From: Sphingobium sp. Z007
GTDB lineage: Bacteria > Pseudomonadota > Alphaproteobacteria > Sphingomonadales > Sphingomonadaceae
DNA: 64,000 nt
Direction of reading: 5' to 3'
Assembly: GCF_900013425.1 (NCBI RefSeq)
Contig: NZ_FBXK01000005.1
Location: 2,294,001 to 2,358,000 of the forward strand
Below the pieces are notes generated by a model that was given only the letters and a program-made list of their open reading frames with translations, made no database searches and was not told the DNA's origin. A program made the position numbers and the translations under genes. Every line of letters begins with the position of its first letter. The first letter of the stretch is position 1. Shown piece by piece: positions 44,013 to 54,860 of the stretch.

Positions 44013-45848
44013 TTACGCCGCCTTGGAACGGCTCATGCGCTTGCGCTCGTTCGGATCGAGGTAGCGCTTGCGCAGGCGAATGGTCTTGGGCGTCACTTCG
44101 ACCAGTTCATCATCGTCGATATAGGCGATCGCCTGTTCCAGCGTCAGCTTCCACGGCGGGGTCAGGCGCACGGCGTCGTCCTTGCCGCTGGCGCGGAAGT
44201 TGGTGAGCGCCTTGCTCTTCATCGGGTTGACTTCCAGATCGTCGGGCTTGGCGTTCTGGCCGATGATCATGCCTTCATAGAGCGCTTCGCCCACGCCGAC
44301 CATCAGGATGCCGCGTTCTTCCAGCGGACCCAGCGCATAGGCATTCGCCTCGCCCGCGCCGTTGGAGATCAGCACGCCGTTCTTGCGGCCTTCGATCGTG
44401 CCCTTATGCGGGCCGTACTTCTCGAACAAGCGGTTCATGATGCCGGTGCCGCGCGTGTCGGACAGGAATTCGCCATGATAGCCGATCAGGCCGCGCGACG
44501 GCGCGGAGAAGGTGATGCGGGTCTTGCCGCCACCCGAAGGCCGCATGTCGGTCATTTCCGCCTTGCGCAGGTTCATCTTCTCGACAACCGTGCCGGAAAA
44601 TTCATCGTCCACGTCGATCATGACGGTTTCATAGGGCTCGGTCTTGCCGCCATTCTCGTCCTCGCCAAACAGCACGCGTGGGCGGCTGATGGAGAGTTCG
44701 AACCCTTCACGGCGCATGGTTTCGATGAGCACGCCTAGCTGAAGCTCGCCGCGCCCGGCGACTTCGAAGCTGTCCTTGTCGGCGCTCTCGGTGACCTTCA
44801 CGGCGACGTTCGATTCGGCTTCGCGGGCCAGACGGTCGCGGATCATGCGGCTGGTCACCTTGGTGCCTTCGCGGCCGGCCATGGGCGAATCGTTGACGGC
44901 GAAACGCATCGAGAGCGTTGGCGGATCGATCGGCTGGGCCTGGATCGGTTCGGTCACCGAAATGTCGCAGATGGTGTTGGCCACGGTCGCGACCGCGAGA
45001 CCGGCCAGCGAAATGATGTCGCCCGCCTTGGCTTCCTCCACCGGCACGCGGTCCAGGCCGTGGAAGGCCATGATCTTCGACGCGCGACCGGTTTCGATCA
45101 CCTTGCCGTCCATGTCGAGCGCGTGGATCGCCTGGTTCACCTTCACCGAACCGCTGGTCACGCGGCCGGTCAGGATGCGACCCAGGAAATTGTCGCGATC
45201 GAGCAGCGTCACCAGGAAGGTGAAGGGCACGCCCTCTACTTCCACGGCGGGCGCAGGCACATGATCGACGATCTTCTGGAACAGCGGGGTCAGCGTCCCC
45301 GAACGCAGCGTCGAATCCTCATTGGCGTAGCCGTTGCGGCCCGACGCGTAGAGGACGGGGAAGTCGAGTTGCTCATCGGTCGCGTCCAGCGACACAAACA
45401 GGTCGAACACTTCGTCCAGCACTTCCTGGATACGCTCGTCGGGACGGTCGACCTTATTGACGACGACGATCGGCTTCAGACCCAGCGCCAGCGCCTTGCC
45501 GGTCACGAACTTCGTCTGCGGCATCGCGCCTTCCGACGAATCGACCAGCAGGACGACGCCATCGACCATCGAGAGGATGCGCTCGACTTCACCGCCGAAG
45601 TCGGCGTGGCCAGGGGTATCGACGATGTTGATGCGGACGGGTTCGCCGCCTTCGGGCGTCCATTCGACGGAGGTCGGCTTCGCCAGGATGGTGATGCCGC
45701 GCTCCTTTTCCAGGTCATTGCTGTCCATCGCACGCTCTTCGACGCGCTGATTGTCGCGGAAGGTGCCGGACTGGCGGAAAAGCTGGTCGACGAGGGTGGT
45801 CTTGCCGTGATCGACGTGCGCGATGATGGCGATATTACGCAGGGACAT
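44013..45848 (-). CDS. typA: Translational GTPase TypA/BipA
   Basis: 611 residues. GTPase motifs G1 [11 protein letters not shown]2 region ERGITI, G3 [11 protein letters not shown] and G4 NKVDRPD are present in order, followed by domain II, EF-G-like domains III and V ([21 protein letters not shown]) and the TypA-specific C-terminus ending in [14 protein letters not shown]. It binds 70S ribosomes and aids ribosome assembly and stress adaptation. ATG at 45848 starts [16 protein letters not shown] as in the family. Confidence 0.97.
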   Translation of the reverse strand: MSLRNIAIIAHVDHGKTTLVDQLFRQSGTFRDNQRVEERAMDSNDLEKERGITILAKPTSVEWTPEGGEPVRINIVDTPGHADFGGEVERILSMVDGVVLLVDSSEGAMPQTKFVTGKALALGLKPIVVVNKVDRPDERIQEVLDEVFDLFVSLDATDEQLDFPVLYASGRNGYANEDSTLRSGTLTPLFQKIVDHVPAPAVEVEGVPFTFLVTLLDRDNFLGRILTGRVTSGSVKVNQAIHALDMDGKVIETGRASKIMAFHGLDRVPVEEAKAGDIISLAGLAVATVANTICDISVTEPIQAQPIDPPTLSMRFAVNDSPMAGREGTKVTSRMIRDRLAREAESNVAVKVTESADKDSFEVAGRGELQLGVLIETMRREGFELSISRPRVLFGEDENGGKTEPYETVMIDVDDEFSGTVVEKMNLRKAEMTDMRPSGGGKTRITFSAPSRGLIGYHGEFLSDTRGTGIMNRLFEKYGPHKGTIEGRKNGVLISNGAGEANAYALGPLEERGILMVGVGEALYEGMIIGQNAKPDDLEVNPMKSKALTNFRASGKDDAVRLTPPWKLTLEQAIAYIDDDELVEVTPKTIRLRKRYLDPNERKRMSRSKAA

Positions 45849-46136
45849 GTCTTGCCTTCGGGATATAGGTTCGCCCAAGCCGACACAGGGTCGCACAGAG
45901 GCTTCCGGCGCGCCCCTACAGGAAATGCCGCGATGCGGCAAGGGCAGGCGCGTCGAGCGGGTTGGAACATGGGCGCGATCCGCCCGACAGTCTGAATGGG
46001 CAGCATATCTCCCCGCTTCTGCGGACTAACCTGTTGCTTTACATCCGCGCAAAAGCCCCTTGCCCGCCGCGGCTGGCTTTCTATGGTGCCGCCCGTCGCC
46101 AATATATAACCTGTCCCTGCCAAGGAGCCTTCCTCG

Positions 46137-47687
46137 ATGCGGTCTGCCGCCACCTTCGCCTTTGCTTCCCTGATCGCCCTCGCCACCCCTGCGCTGGCGC
46201 AGAAGGAAGCGCCCGACGCTGCCAAGCAACATGCCGACAAGGTGGCCGAAGAAGTCGCGGCCAATTGGGCCAGCGCGCCGGTCGAGGAAGTGACGCAAAG
46301 CAGCAAGGGCACCGCCCGCGTTGATGGCAAGGCTATCCCCTACACCCAGACCGCCGGCACGCTCACTATCCGCGACGAAAAGGGCAAACCGGTCGCGAGC
46401 ATGTTCTACACCGCCTATACGGCGGCGGGTAAGAACCGCCCGGTGACCTTCCTTTACAATGGCGGCCCCGGTTCCTCTTCACTGTGGCTGCGCATGGGCA
46501 GTTTCGCGCCGGAGCATGTCCGCACCAGCAACCCGGAAGCGGTCAAGCCCGCCCCGTTCGACGTCGGCCCCAATAATGACAGCCTGATCGGCAGCACGGA
46601 CATGGTGTTCCTCGACACGATCGGTTCGGGCTATTCGCGCATATTGGGCGACGCCAAGCCATCCGACTTCTATAGCGTCGATGGGGATGTGGACGCCTTT
46701 GCCAAGGCGATCATCCGCTACACGACGAAAAATGGACGCTGGGCGTCGCCCAAATATATTTTCGGCGAAAGCTATGGCACGACCCGGTCGGGGGCGCTCG
46801 CCTTTCAGCTGGAGGATCGCGGGCTGGCGCTCAATGGCGTGGTGCTGCTGTCGTCGATCATGAATTATGGCGTGCGCCAGTCGGGCTTCGACACCATCCA
46901 TATCGGCTATATCCCCAGCTACGCCGCGACCGCGTGGTATCATAACCGCGTGCCCGGCGGCCGCCCAGAAAGTCTGGAAGCCTTCGTCGAGGAGGCGCGC
47001 CAGTTCGCCAACGGCCCCTATGCCACCGCGCTGCTCAAGGGGTCCGACATCAGCGTGCAGGAAACCGACCAGATTGCTCAACAGCTAAGCCGCTTCACAG
47101 GCCTGTCGGTCGATTATCTCAAGCGCGCCAACCTGCGCGTCAGCCTGTCGCGCTTCCGCAAGGAATTGCTGCGTGAAGGGCATGAAACGGTCGGCCGCTT
47201 CGACAGCCGCTACAAAGGCATAGACGCCGACGCGGCGGGCGAGGAACCGGAATTTGATCCGTCCAGCACCGGCATCACCGGCCTTTATGTGGGCAGTTTC
47301 CTGGACCAGGTGACGCGGCAGATCGGCTACAAGACCGACCTCAACTACCGCCTGAGCGCGCGCGAGGGCGGCGATTTCAAATGGGACTGGAGCCATCAGG
47401 CGCCCGAAGGCGGCAAGCAGAATGTCGCGGACGTGACCGCGGACCTGAGCGCTGCGATGCGCACAAACCCGCATCTGCGCGTGCTGTCCCTGAACGGCTG
47501 GTACGATATGGCGACGCCCTTCTTCTCGACCGAGCGCGATTTGAAGCACATGATGCTGGAGCCGCAGCTACGCCAGAACCTTCAGTTCAAATATTATCCG
47601 GCGGGCCACATGGTCTATCTGAACCCGGAAGCACTGCACCAGATGCGGCTCGACATGGAGCGCTATTACGCGGAGGGCGCGCGCTGA
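46137..47687 (+). CDS. Exported S10-type serine carboxypeptidase-like protein
   Basis: 516 residues with a signal peptide (AATFAFASLIALATPALAQ). The alpha/beta-hydrolase peptidase has the oxyanion region FLYNGGPGSSSLW, the nucleophile in FGESYGTTR, an Asp in LNGWYDMATPF and the His in YYPAGHMVYLN, the complete S10 triad. It would release C-terminal residues from peptides in the periplasm. Divergent from typA with 288 bases between. Confidence 0.92.
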   Translation: MRSAATFAFASLIALATPALAQKEAPDAAKQHADKVAEEVAANWASAPVEEVTQSSKGTARVDGKAIPYTQTAGTLTIRDEKGKPVASMFYTAYTAAGKNRPVTFLYNGGPGSSSLWLRMGSFAPEHVRTSNPEAVKPAPFDVGPNNDSLIGSTDMVFLDTIGSGYSRILGDAKPSDFYSVDGDVDAFAKAIIRYTTKNGRWASPKYIFGESYGTTRSGALAFQLEDRGLALNGVVLLSSIMNYGVRQSGFDTIHIGYIPSYAATAWYHNRVPGGRPESLEAFVEEARQFANGPYATALLKGSDISVQETDQIAQQLSRFTGLSVDYLKRANLRVSLSRFRKELLREGHETVGRFDSRYKGIDADAAGEEPEFDPSSTGITGLYVGSFLDQVTRQIGYKTDLNYRLSAREGGDFKWDWSHQAPEGGKQNVADVTADLSAAMRTNPHLRVLSLNGWYDMATPFFSTERDLKHMMLEPQLRQNLQFKYYPAGHMVYLNPEALHQMRLDMERYYAEGAR

Positions 47688-47782
47688 TTGCATCGGGCGC
47701 GGGACCGGGCCATATTCGCCATTGAAGCGCCACTGTTATAGTCACATATGACAGCTGGTTCGCAATGCCGTTGGGAGACGAT

Positions 47783-49000
47783 ATGGCCACGACCGCGCCC
47801 ACCACGACCGTTACTGCCGACCCGCTGAACCTGACCGCGCCCGATCCGGTGCCCGTGGTCGCGCCTGAAAGGGCGGCGGGTCTGGTCCCGATCGAGGACG
47901 AAAAAAAGTCCAAGCTGGACGAGAAGGTCGACGCCTTCGTCGCGGACCTGATCGCGCAGGACGCCAATTCGCCCGAGTTCGGTGCGCGCGTCGATCAGCT
48001 GACCAATATGGGGCGCAAGGAAATCGCGGAGGCCGCAGGCCACTCCAACCGATTCCTTGATCGCCCAGTGCGGGCAATGGACAGCGACACCAAGGTCGGC
48101 GCCGACCTGGCCGAACTGCGCCGCACGGTGGAGGATCTCGATCCGGGCAAGCGCGGCAACCTGCTCGCGCCCAAGAAGCTGTTCGGCATCATCCCCTTCG
48201 GCAATAAGATGCGCGACTATTTCGACGGTTATAAGAGCGCGCAGGGTCATATCAATTCCATCCTGGGGTCGCTGGCCAGCGGCAAGGACGTCCTTATCAA
48301 GGACAATGCCGCGATCGACGTCGAGCGGCAGAATATGTGGCAAACCATGGGCCGTCTGGAACAGATGATCCATATCAGCAAGACCATGGACGCGCGGCTG
48401 GAGGCCAAGGCGCTGGAACTGGATGCGACTGATCCGACCAAGGCGAAGGCAATCCGCGAAAGCGCGCTGTTCTACATCCGCCAGCGCACGCAGGATCTGC
48501 TGACGCAAATGGCGGTGACGGTGCAGGGCTATCTGGCGCTGGACCTGGTGAAGAAGAACAATGTCGAACTGGTCAAGGGCGTGGACCGCGCCAGCACCAC
48601 GACGGTCGCGGCGCTGCGGACGGCGGTGACGGTCGCGCAGGCGCTGGCCGGGCAGCGGCTGGTGCTGGAACAGATCAGTGCGCTCAACACTACGACTGCC
48701 AATATGATCGACCGGACCGGCGAATTGCTCAAAAGCCAGACCGCGCAAATCCACGAACAGGCCGCGGCGAGCACGATCCCGATCGAAACGCTCCAGCGCG
48801 CCTTCCAGAATATCTACGACACGATGGACAATATCGATGCCTTCAAGCTCAAGGCGCTGGAGAATATGAAGATGACGGTGAACACCCTGTCGGGCGAGGT
48901 CGAAAAGTCCAAGGGCTATATCGCCCGCGCGCAGGGCCAGGCGCAGGCGGCACAGCAAGTACGCGCCGACAATCCGCTGCTGAGCGCGATCGAGGGGTGA
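47783..49000 (+). CDS. telA: Toxic anion resistance protein (TelA family)
   Basis: 405 residues. The start at 47783 follows GGGAG at good spacing; an ATG six codons earlier is less likely. The protein is cytoplasmic and mainly helical, with the TelA blocks KLFGIIPFGNKMRDYFDGYKSA split by GHINSILGSLASGKDVLIKDN, and VTVQGYLALDLVKKNNVELVKGVDRASTTTVAALRTAVTVAQAL. TelA homologues were linked to tellurite and cell-envelope toxin resistance; the biochemical role is unclear. Followed by xpaC, its usual partner. Confidence 0.92.
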   Translation: MATTAPTTTVTADPLNLTAPDPVPVVAPERAAGLVPIEDEKKSKLDEKVDAFVADLIAQDANSPEFGARVDQLTNMGRKEIAEAAGHSNRFLDRPVRAMDSDTKVGADLAELRRTVEDLDPGKRGNLLAPKKLFGIIPFGNKMRDYFDGYKSAQGHINSILGSLASGKDVLIKDNAAIDVERQNMWQTMGRLEQMIHISKTMDARLEAKALELDATDPTKAKAIRESALFYIRQRTQDLLTQMAVTVQGYLALDLVKKNNVELVKGVDRASTTTVAALRTAVTVAQALAGQRLVLEQISALNTTTANMIDRTGELLKSQTAQIHEQAAASTIPIETLQRAFQNIYDTMDNIDAFKLKALENMKMTVNTLSGEVEKSKGYIARAQGQAQAAQQVRADNPLLSAIEG

Positions 49001-49020
49001 TGCGCTTGTCCCATCCAACG

Positions 49021-49084
49021 CCGTTCGGTTCGAGCTTGTCGAGAACCCGGCCCACGACGTTTTCGACAAGCGCGAACCGAACGG
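49021..49084. repeat. Long inverted repeat of family A between telA and xpaC
   Basis: Arms CCGTTCGGTTCGAGCTTGTC onward (49021-49046) and its inverse (49059-49084) pair over about 26 bases with few mismatches, leaving a 12-base loop. Transcribed, it would form a strong hairpin between the two genes and may set their relative expression. Confidence 0.8.
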
Positions 49085-49097
49085 AGAAACAGGAAGG

Positions 49098-49808
49098 ATG
49101 AGCCGGTCCGACCGTGTCCTGGCCGATGCCGAGGCCGTGCTGCGCCGCCACAGCGATCGCGGGCAGAGCCTGTCCGCCCGTGCGCGGCAGCGGCGCAATG
49201 CGGGGCTGATGCGCAAGGTCAAATATGCCTTTTGGGCGGTCTTGGCGGTGGTGCTGGCGAGCGCGGTGGCGGGCTTCATCCTGCCGCTGGGCGTGACCGG
49301 GGTGATGATCGCGCTGGGGGTGATGATCGCCGCGCTGCTGCTGATCGCCCTGATGCCTGCCGAAAGCCGGGTGAAGACGGAAGCACTGGCCGCGACAGAA
49401 TTGACCGCGCTGCCGCTCAAGACAGAAATCTGGCTGGAAAACCAGCGCAAGGCCCTGCCCGCCCCGGCGATCACCCTGGTCGACAGCATTGGCGTGAAGC
49501 TGGAGATATTGGCGCCGCAACTGGAGCGGCTGAACGATCAGGAACCGGCCGCGCAGGAAATCCGCCGCCTGCTGGCCGATCATCTGCCCGAACTGGTCAC
49601 CGGCTATCAGTCGATCCCGCAGCCGCTGCGCCGTGAGGAACGCAATGGCCGCGTGCCCGAAAAGCAATTGATCGACGGGCTGTCCGTCATCGACGCTGAA
49701 ATCGGGCGGATGAGCGAGAGCCTGGCCAGCGGCGACCTGGACAAGCTGGCGACGCAGAACCGTTTTCTGGAACTGAAATATCAGGAAGCCAAGGAACTCG
49801 GCCAGTAG
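49098..49808 (+). CDS. xpaC: XpaC-like 5-bromo-4-chloroindolyl phosphate hydrolysis protein
   Basis: 236 residues with a basic N-terminus, two membrane helices (about residues 44-85: AFWAVLAVVLASAVAGFILPLG and VMIALGVMIAALLLIALM) and a helical cytoplasmic tail. The XpaC/TelA gene pair is conserved in many bacteria; the enzymatic activity suggested by the name has not been shown here. AGGAAGG stands directly before the ATG. Confidence 0.82.
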   Translation: MSRSDRVLADAEAVLRRHSDRGQSLSARARQRRNAGLMRKVKYAFWAVLAVVLASAVAGFILPLGVTGVMIALGVMIAALLLIALMPAESRVKTEALAATELTALPLKTEIWLENQRKALPAPAITLVDSIGVKLEILAPQLERLNDQEPAAQEIRRLLADHLPELVTGYQSIPQPLRREERNGRVPEKQLIDGLSVIDAEIGRMSESLASGDLDKLATQNRFLELKYQEAKELGQ

Positions 49809-49826
49809 CGCCGTCTGGTTCCTGAC

Positions 49827-49982
49827 ATGATCCACCTCACCCTTATCATAGTCGATTTCCTGACGGGCCTGCTGGCGGCTGGCGCCTGGGCGCTGGCGTC
49901 GGCCGGCGGCGCGATCGCGGCGGCGGTCGGTGGCGGCGTGCTGGGCGTGTCGCTGTTCCGGCGGTGGCGGCGCAAACCTTAG
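49827..49982 (+). CDS. Small membrane protein downstream of xpaC
   Basis: 51 residues: MIHLTLIIVDFLTGLLAAGA, then a glycine/alanine-rich helix and VSLFRRWRRKP at the end. One or two membrane helices with a basic cytosolic tail. It begins 18 bases after xpaC on the same strand; no strong ribosome-binding site is visible. Too short for family assignment. Confidence 0.5.
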   Translation: MIHLTLIIVDFLTGLLAAGAWALASAGGAIAAAVGGGVLGVSLFRRWRRKP

Positions 49983-50014
49983 AGCGCGATGACGATAGGT
50001 CGACCCATCTCGTT

Positions 50015-50089
50015 CCGTTCGTTTCGAGCGAAGTCGAGAAACGCATAGGCAGCGCTTCCCGCTTCTCGACTTCGCTCGAAGCGAACGGG
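50015..50089. repeat. Two inverted family A REP-like repeats
   Basis: CCGTTCGTTTCGAGCGAAGT onward at 50015-50043 and the inverse CCCGCTTCTCGACTTCGCTC onward at 50058-50089, 14 bases apart. The pair lies between the end of the telA-xpaC unit and the convergent kup gene. Confidence 0.85.
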
Positions 50090-50110
50090 TCAATGTAAAG
50101 TTATCAGACT

Positions 50111-52009
50111 CTAAATCTCCAGCTGCGATCCCAGTTCGACCACGCGATTCACCGGCAGCTTGAAGGATTCCATCGGGCTTTCCGCATTGCGGATCATCCA
50201 GGCGAACAGTTTTTCGCGCCAGATCGCCATGCCGGGCCGGGCCGACGGGATCAGCGTCTGGCGGCTGAGGAAATAGCTGCTGTCCTTGACCGTGATCGGC
50301 CCGCCGCAATCCTGCACTGATTTAAGTGCGGCGGGGATGTCCACTTCCTCCATGAAGCCATGGTTGAGCACGACACGGTAGAAGCCCTGACCGTTATCGG
50401 TCACGGCTATCCGGTTCTCCTCGCGCAGATGGGGCACGCCCTGCGTCCGCACCGTCAGGATGATGTTGCGGTCGTGCAGGATGCGATTGTGCTTCACATT
50501 GTGGAGCAGCGCGGGCGGCACCCCGTCGGTGCTGGACGACAGGAAGATCGCGGTGCCGGGCACGCGTTTCAATGATCCGCTGGTCGAGCGGATGAACAGG
50601 TCCAGCTCCATCGCGCCGTCGCGCAGCCGTTCGCGCATGATCCGTCGCCCGGTCGCCCAGGTGGTCAGGCCGACAAAGGCGATCGCCGCTACCAGCAGCG
50701 GGAACCAGCCGCCATCGGGAATCTTGGTCGCGTTGGACGCGAAATAGGCGCCGTCCACGATCAGGAAGGCTAGCGTCACGCCGCCCGCGACTAGCGGGTG
50801 CCAGCGCCATACGCTGAACGTCAGCACGCCGACCATGCAAGCGGTAATCAGCATCGTGCCGGTGACGGCGATGCCATAGGCCGCGGCCAGATCGGTCGAA
50901 CTGCCAAAGCCCAGCACCAGCAGGATGACGAAGATCAGCAGCGCGACATTGACCAGCGGCACATAAATCTGCCCGGCCGCCGACGCGCTGGTGTGGAGGA
51001 TACGCAGGCGCGGCAGGAAGCCCAGTTGCACCGCCTGCTGCGTGACCGAAAAAGCGCCCGAAATCACCGCCTGGCTGGCGATGATCGTCGCCATCGTGGC
51101 GAGAATCACCAGCGGCAGGCGCGCCCATTCCGGCGCCATCAGGAAGAAGGGATTGGCAGCAGCAGCAGGTTCGTCGAGCAGTAGCGCCCCCTGCCCTAGA
51201 TAGTTGAGCAGCAGGCAGGGAAATGCGGCGTAGAGCCAGGCGATGCTGATCGCCTTGCGCCCGAAATGGCCCATGTCGGCATAAAGCGCCTCCGCCCCCG
51301 TCACCGCCAGCACGACCGATCCCAGCGCAAGGAAGGCCAGTTGGGGGTCATAGGCGAAGAATCGCACCGCCCAGACCGGGTTGACGATGGCGATGATGTC
51401 AGGATGGCGCAGGATGTTGAGGATGCCCAATGCGGCCAGCACGAGGAAATAGACCACCATGACCGGACCGAACAGCGCGCCAACCTTGGCTGTGCCATGG
51501 CGCTGGATCAGGAACAGCCCGACCAGGATGACGATCGCGATCGGCAGCACCAGTGGGGTCAGGCTGGCCTGCACCACGGTCAGCCCCTCCACCGCCGACA
51601 GCACCGATATGGCAGGCGTGATGATCGCGTCGCCATAGAAAAGCGCGGTCGCCAGCACGCCCAGCATGGCGATCCACGGCGTCCAGCGCGATGGCCCCAG
51701 CCGCCGCCCGATCAGCGCCAGCAACGCCATGCTGCCGCCTTCGCCATGATTGTCCGCGCGCATGACGATGAACACATATTTGACCGTGACGATCAGCGTC
51801 ATCGTCCAGAAGATCAGCGACAGCACGCCATAGATATGTAGCATGTCCACGGTCAGGGGATGATGACCGACGAAACTTTCTTTGAGCGCATAGAGCGGCG
51901 AGGTGCCGATATCGCCGAAGACGACGCCCAGCGCGCCCAGCGCCAGCGGCGCCAGCGGCTGCCCCGCGCCGGCATCGTGGGGCCGCGCGTCGTCGGTCGG
52001 GGAATACAT
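50111..52009 (-). CDS. kup: Low-affinity potassium transporter Kup
   Basis: 632 residues, with 12 hydrophobic helices in the N-terminal 440 and a hydrophilic cytoplasmic C-terminal domain, as in E. coli Kup. The family motif [17 protein letters not shown] is near residue 27, and [24 protein letters not shown] [19 protein letters not shown] follow. It is a potassium/proton symporter of the inner membrane. The ATG at 52009 is chosen as the nearest start that leaves a short cytosolic N-terminus. Confidence 0.95.
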   Translation of the reverse strand: MYSPTDDARPHDAGAGQPLAPLALGALGVVFGDIGTSPLYALKESFVGHHPLTVDMLHIYGVLSLIFWTMTLIVTVKYVFIVMRADNHGEGGSMALLALIGRRLGPSRWTPWIAMLGVLATALFYGDAIITPAISVLSAVEGLTVVQASLTPLVLPIAIVILVGLFLIQRHGTAKVGALFGPVMVVYFLVLAALGILNILRHPDIIAIVNPVWAVRFFAYDPQLAFLALGSVVLAVTGAEALYADMGHFGRKAISIAWLYAAFPCLLLNYLGQGALLLDEPAAAANPFFLMAPEWARLPLVILATMATIIASQAVISGAFSVTQQAVQLGFLPRLRILHTSASAAGQIYVPLVNVALLIFVILLVLGFGSSTDLAAAYGIAVTGTMLITACMVGVLTFSVWRWHPLVAGGVTLAFLIVDGAYFASNATKIPDGGWFPLLVAAIAFVGLTTWATGRRIMRERLRDGAMELDLFIRSTSGSLKRVPGTAIFLSSSTDGVPPALLHNVKHNRILHDRNIILTVRTQGVPHLREENRIAVTDNGQGFYRVVLNHGFMEEVDIPAALKSVQDCGGPITVKDSSYFLSRQTLIPSARPGMAIWREKLFAWMIRNAESPMESFKLPVNRVVELGSQLEI

Positions 52010-52238
52010 TGTCGAAGTCCTTGCCTGCGTCGGTCCGTCCGCGATGCCATGAACCGGCATAGCATTTCCATAGGGATAAGGGGGCAGGCGCATAGTATTT
52101 TCGTATAATTCGGAGCTGGGCCGTTGTCGGCAGCCGTCAATTCCTACGCGATTTCAACGGCCAGCGGGATTTTGCGCTCTCGCATTGCTACGCGCCTGTG
52201 GGTAGATGAAGCGCCCCCCCTGCGATGGAGGTTGCATC

Positions 52239-52487
52239 ATGTCCCATTGGCGTCCCCGCCCCGCCGCACATATCGGGCTGCGGTTGATCGGGTTGGCGCT
52301 GCTCGCCAGCCTGCGCCTGCAAGCCGCGTGGCTGCACATGCTGGTGCGGCAGTCGCCGTCGGTCACGCCGCTGCAATTGATGGTAGCGGCGTCCTGCTTC
52401 GTCAGCGCCGCGGCGGGAATCGCGCTGTTGCTGATGGGGCCGGACCTGTGGAAGCCGGTGCGCGTGGCCAGCCGCTGGCAGGGCTGA
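52239..52487 (+). CDS. Small membrane protein
   Basis: 82 residues from an ATG with GGAGG eight bases upstream. Two hydrophobic segments (HIGLRLIGLALLASLRLQAA and QLMVAASCFVSAAAGIALLLM). No family recognised. Divergent from kup. Confidence 0.6.
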   Translation: MSHWRPRPAAHIGLRLIGLALLASLRLQAAWLHMLVRQSPSVTPLQLMVAASCFVSAAAGIALLLMGPDLWKPVRVASRWQG

Positions 52488-52718
52488 GGCGCTTGTCGCA
52501 TGGGCGGGGGAAAATCGCCCCGGACGGCCGATGATGCGTGCAGTTCATCAAGGGACCGTCCGGGATCGCAACGTCATCGTACTTTGGAGAGGTAATGACA
52601 ACGCTGTCCTGACGCTCTAGATGATTCGCGCAATCGACGCAACTGGCTTTGGTAAAATTGGAAAGAGCGCGGCCATCCGTCCGATGACCGCGCCCCGATC
52701 GGCGTGCGTTGGCGGGGC

Positions 52719-53576
52719 TCAGCCCGCGTAAAGATGGGTCGGCAAACCGCGCACGCCGCTCTCCACTTCGAAAAAGCCGCCGTCATATTCTGTCGGATCG
52801 TCCATCCCCACGCTCGCCGAACTGACGAACATGCGGTCGAGATTCCCCCCGGCGAATGTGATGTTGGTCACCTGCCGCGCCGGCAGGGCGATGGCGCGGT
52901 CCAGCCTGCCGTCCGGCGTAAAGCGGCTGATCCGGCTGCCGCCCCAATGGGCCACCCAGATATGCCCCTCCGCGTCCACGGTCATGCCGTCGGGATAGCC
53001 ATCCTCTTCGCTAAAGCGGATGAACGGCTCGCGATCGGTCGCGCCCTCTTCGGTGCGACGGAAGCGGTACATCTGCTGTTTGGCCGTGTCGCTATGATAG
53101 AGCCACGTCCCGCAGGGCGAAAAGGTGGGGCCGTTGGGCACGCGATAGTCGCTATCGATGACGCGCCAACTGCGATCGGGCGCCAGGCGGTAGAGCACGC
53201 CGCGATCATGCTCTTCGGCCATGTCCATCGTGCCGCACCAGATATGGCCCTGCGCGTCCGCCTTGCCATCGTTCATCCGGTTGCCCGGAAAATGCGGCTC
53301 CGGGTCGGCGAACGCAGTGATGACTAGCGGGTCGAGGCTGATCTCGGCAAAGCCGCTCTGCAAGCCGCCGATAAAGCCGCCCGCCTGACGCTCCGCCACC
53401 CAGCCCAATGGCTCCGGCATGGCGAACCGATCGACCGCGCCGCTTGCCAAAGACAAGCGATTGAGCGCCGGGGCGAGGATATCGACCCAATAGACGGCAT
53501 TATCACGCGCCGACCAGAGAGTCCCCTCCCCCAGCGTGTCCGCAACACCGCGGTCGATCAGCCGCCATTCCTGCAT
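52719..53576 (-). CDS. SMP-30/gluconolactonase-family lactonase (probable L-arabinolactonase)
   Basis: 285 residues, a six-bladed beta-propeller. Metal ligands typical of the family are seen: Glu in GEGTLWS (about 17), Asn in RVPNGPTFSPCG (about 148) and Asp in YPDGMTVDAEGHIWVAHWGG (about 198). It would open the sugar lactone formed by the dehydrogenase encoded at 58.3 kb; the L-arabinose assignment rests on the neighbours. Its ATG shares one base with the stop of the epimerase gene, so translation is coupled. Confidence 0.85.
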   Translation of the reverse strand: MQEWRLIDRGVADTLGEGTLWSARDNAVYWVDILAPALNRLSLASGAVDRFAMPEPLGWVAERQAGGFIGGLQSGFAEISLDPLVITAFADPEPHFPGNRMNDGKADAQGHIWCGTMDMAEEHDRGVLYRLAPDRSWRVIDSDYRVPNGPTFSPCGTWLYHSDTAKQQMYRFRRTEEGATDREPFIRFSEEDGYPDGMTVDAEGHIWVAHWGGSRISRFTPDGRLDRAIALPARQVTNITFAGGNLDRMFVSSASVGMDDPTEYDGGFFEVESGVRGLPTHLYAG

Positions 53577-54736
53577 CAGCGCGCCACCGACAGGCGATAG
53601 ACCATTTCATGATGATAGGGCTTGCCGGGATCGACGCGCGCCGACACGAAGCCGGGCTGGTTGGGCGCATCGGGGAATTTCTGCGGCTCCAGCGCGATGC
53701 CGTCGCCCATGCGATAGACATGTTGGTTCTTGCCGATGAAGGTGCCGTCCAGGAAATTGCCGGTATAGAATTGCACGCCCGGTTCGGTCGTCAGCACTTC
53801 GAGCACGCGGCCCGACACCGGATCTTCCAGCCGCGCGGCCAGTTCCGGCGTCTTGGTCGCGCCCTTGTCCAGCGCGAAATTATGGTCGTAGCCGCGCCCG
53901 GCGATGATCTGCGCATCGCGGCCGTCACGCAGGCCATCGGCCACACGGCGCGGCGCACGGAAATCGAACACCCCGCCTTCGACCGGCTTCAATGCGCCGG
54001 TCGGGATCAGATTGGCGTCGACCGGCGTATAGGCCTTGGCCGGGATCGTCAGCATATGGCCCATCGCGCCATCAGGCGAGCCTTCGCCCGCCAGGTTGAA
54101 GATGGCGTGATTAGTCATGTTGACGATGGTCGGCTTGTCGGTCTTCGCATCGAAGGCGATGCCGAGGTTGCCGCTCTCGTCCAGCGTATAGGTGACGGTC
54201 ACGTCCAACTTGCCGGGATAGCCCGCATCGCCGTCCCGGCTGGCCAGGCCCAGCACCAGCGACGCCTTCGGGCCGCTCTTGAGCGAAACGACCTTCCACA
54301 CCTGCTTGTCAAAGCCTTTGCCGCCGCCATGCAGCGAATTGACCTTGTCGTTCAGCGGCAATTGATAGGCCTTGCCGTCGAGGCTGAATTTGCCGCCGGC
54401 GATGCGATTGGCATAGCGGCCCACGGTAACGCCGAAATAATTGGGGAAATCGACATAGGATTTGAGGTCATCATAGCCCAGCAGCACGTCGGCAATCTGA
54501 CCATCTTTGCCGGGGCCGGACAGCGACTGGAGCGTCGCGCCATAGGTCAGGATTTTCGCAGAGACGCCCGCGCCATTCTTCAACGTGATCGTTTCCACCG
54601 CCGCACCATTAGCGGTGCCGGCGGGCGCGCGGCTGGCGTCCGCAGCCATCGCCGTACCGCTTGCGAGCGTGACAGCAAGCGCATACAGACCGACAGCAGG
54701 TGACAACGCTGTTTTCAAATCGACGACCTTTCGCAT
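53576..54736 (-). CDS. galM: Exported aldose 1-epimerase
   Basis: 386 residues with a signal peptide (VGLYALAVTLASGTAMAAD). Mutarotase motifs are GVTVGRYANRIAGG, NSLHGGGKGFDKQVW and the active-site region NMTNHAIFNLAGEG (His) with a C-terminal IALEPQKFPDAPNQ (Glu). It would speed interconversion of sugar anomers in the periplasm before import. Transcribed away from the symporter gene; a GntR-type site lies between the two starts. Confidence 0.92.
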   Translation of the reverse strand: MRKVVDLKTALSPAVGLYALAVTLASGTAMAADASRAPAGTANGAAVETITLKNGAGVSAKILTYGATLQSLSGPGKDGQIADVLLGYDDLKSYVDFPNYFGVTVGRYANRIAGGKFSLDGKAYQLPLNDKVNSLHGGGKGFDKQVWKVVSLKSGPKASLVLGLASRDGDAGYPGKLDVTVTYTLDESGNLGIAFDAKTDKPTIVNMTNHAIFNLAGEGSPDGAMGHMLTIPAKAYTPVDANLIPTGALKPVEGGVFDFRAPRRVADGLRDGRDAQIIAGRGYDHNFALDKGATKTPELAARLEDPVSGRVLEVLTTEPGVQFYTGNFLDGTFIGKNQHVYRMGDGIALEPQKFPDAPNQPGFVSARVDPGKPYHHEMVYRLSVAR

Positions 54737-54783
54737 GGACTTCCTCCCTGACAGTTGCGCCCATTGACGGGCGGTTAAGGGGG

Positions 54784-54799
54784 ATATACTCCGACAAAA
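54784..54799 (-). promoter_or_regulatory. Putative GntR operator, site 1 (galM / symporter)
   Basis: On the minus strand TTTGTCGGAGTAT-type sequence; core TGTCGGAGTA at 54787-54796 is identical to the core of site 2. It stands between the divergent epimerase and symporter genes. Confidence 0.6.
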
Positions 54800-54860
54800 T
54801 AAGTGCATGCAAGCCCAGATCGGTTTGCCGCGCTACTGGAACTGCAGTGGAGAAGGATGA

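Noticed and set aside
52574..52786. 70-residue minus-strand frame at the end of the lactonase gene
   Set aside because: No ribosome-binding site, overlaps the lactonase in a different frame, no similarity recognised.
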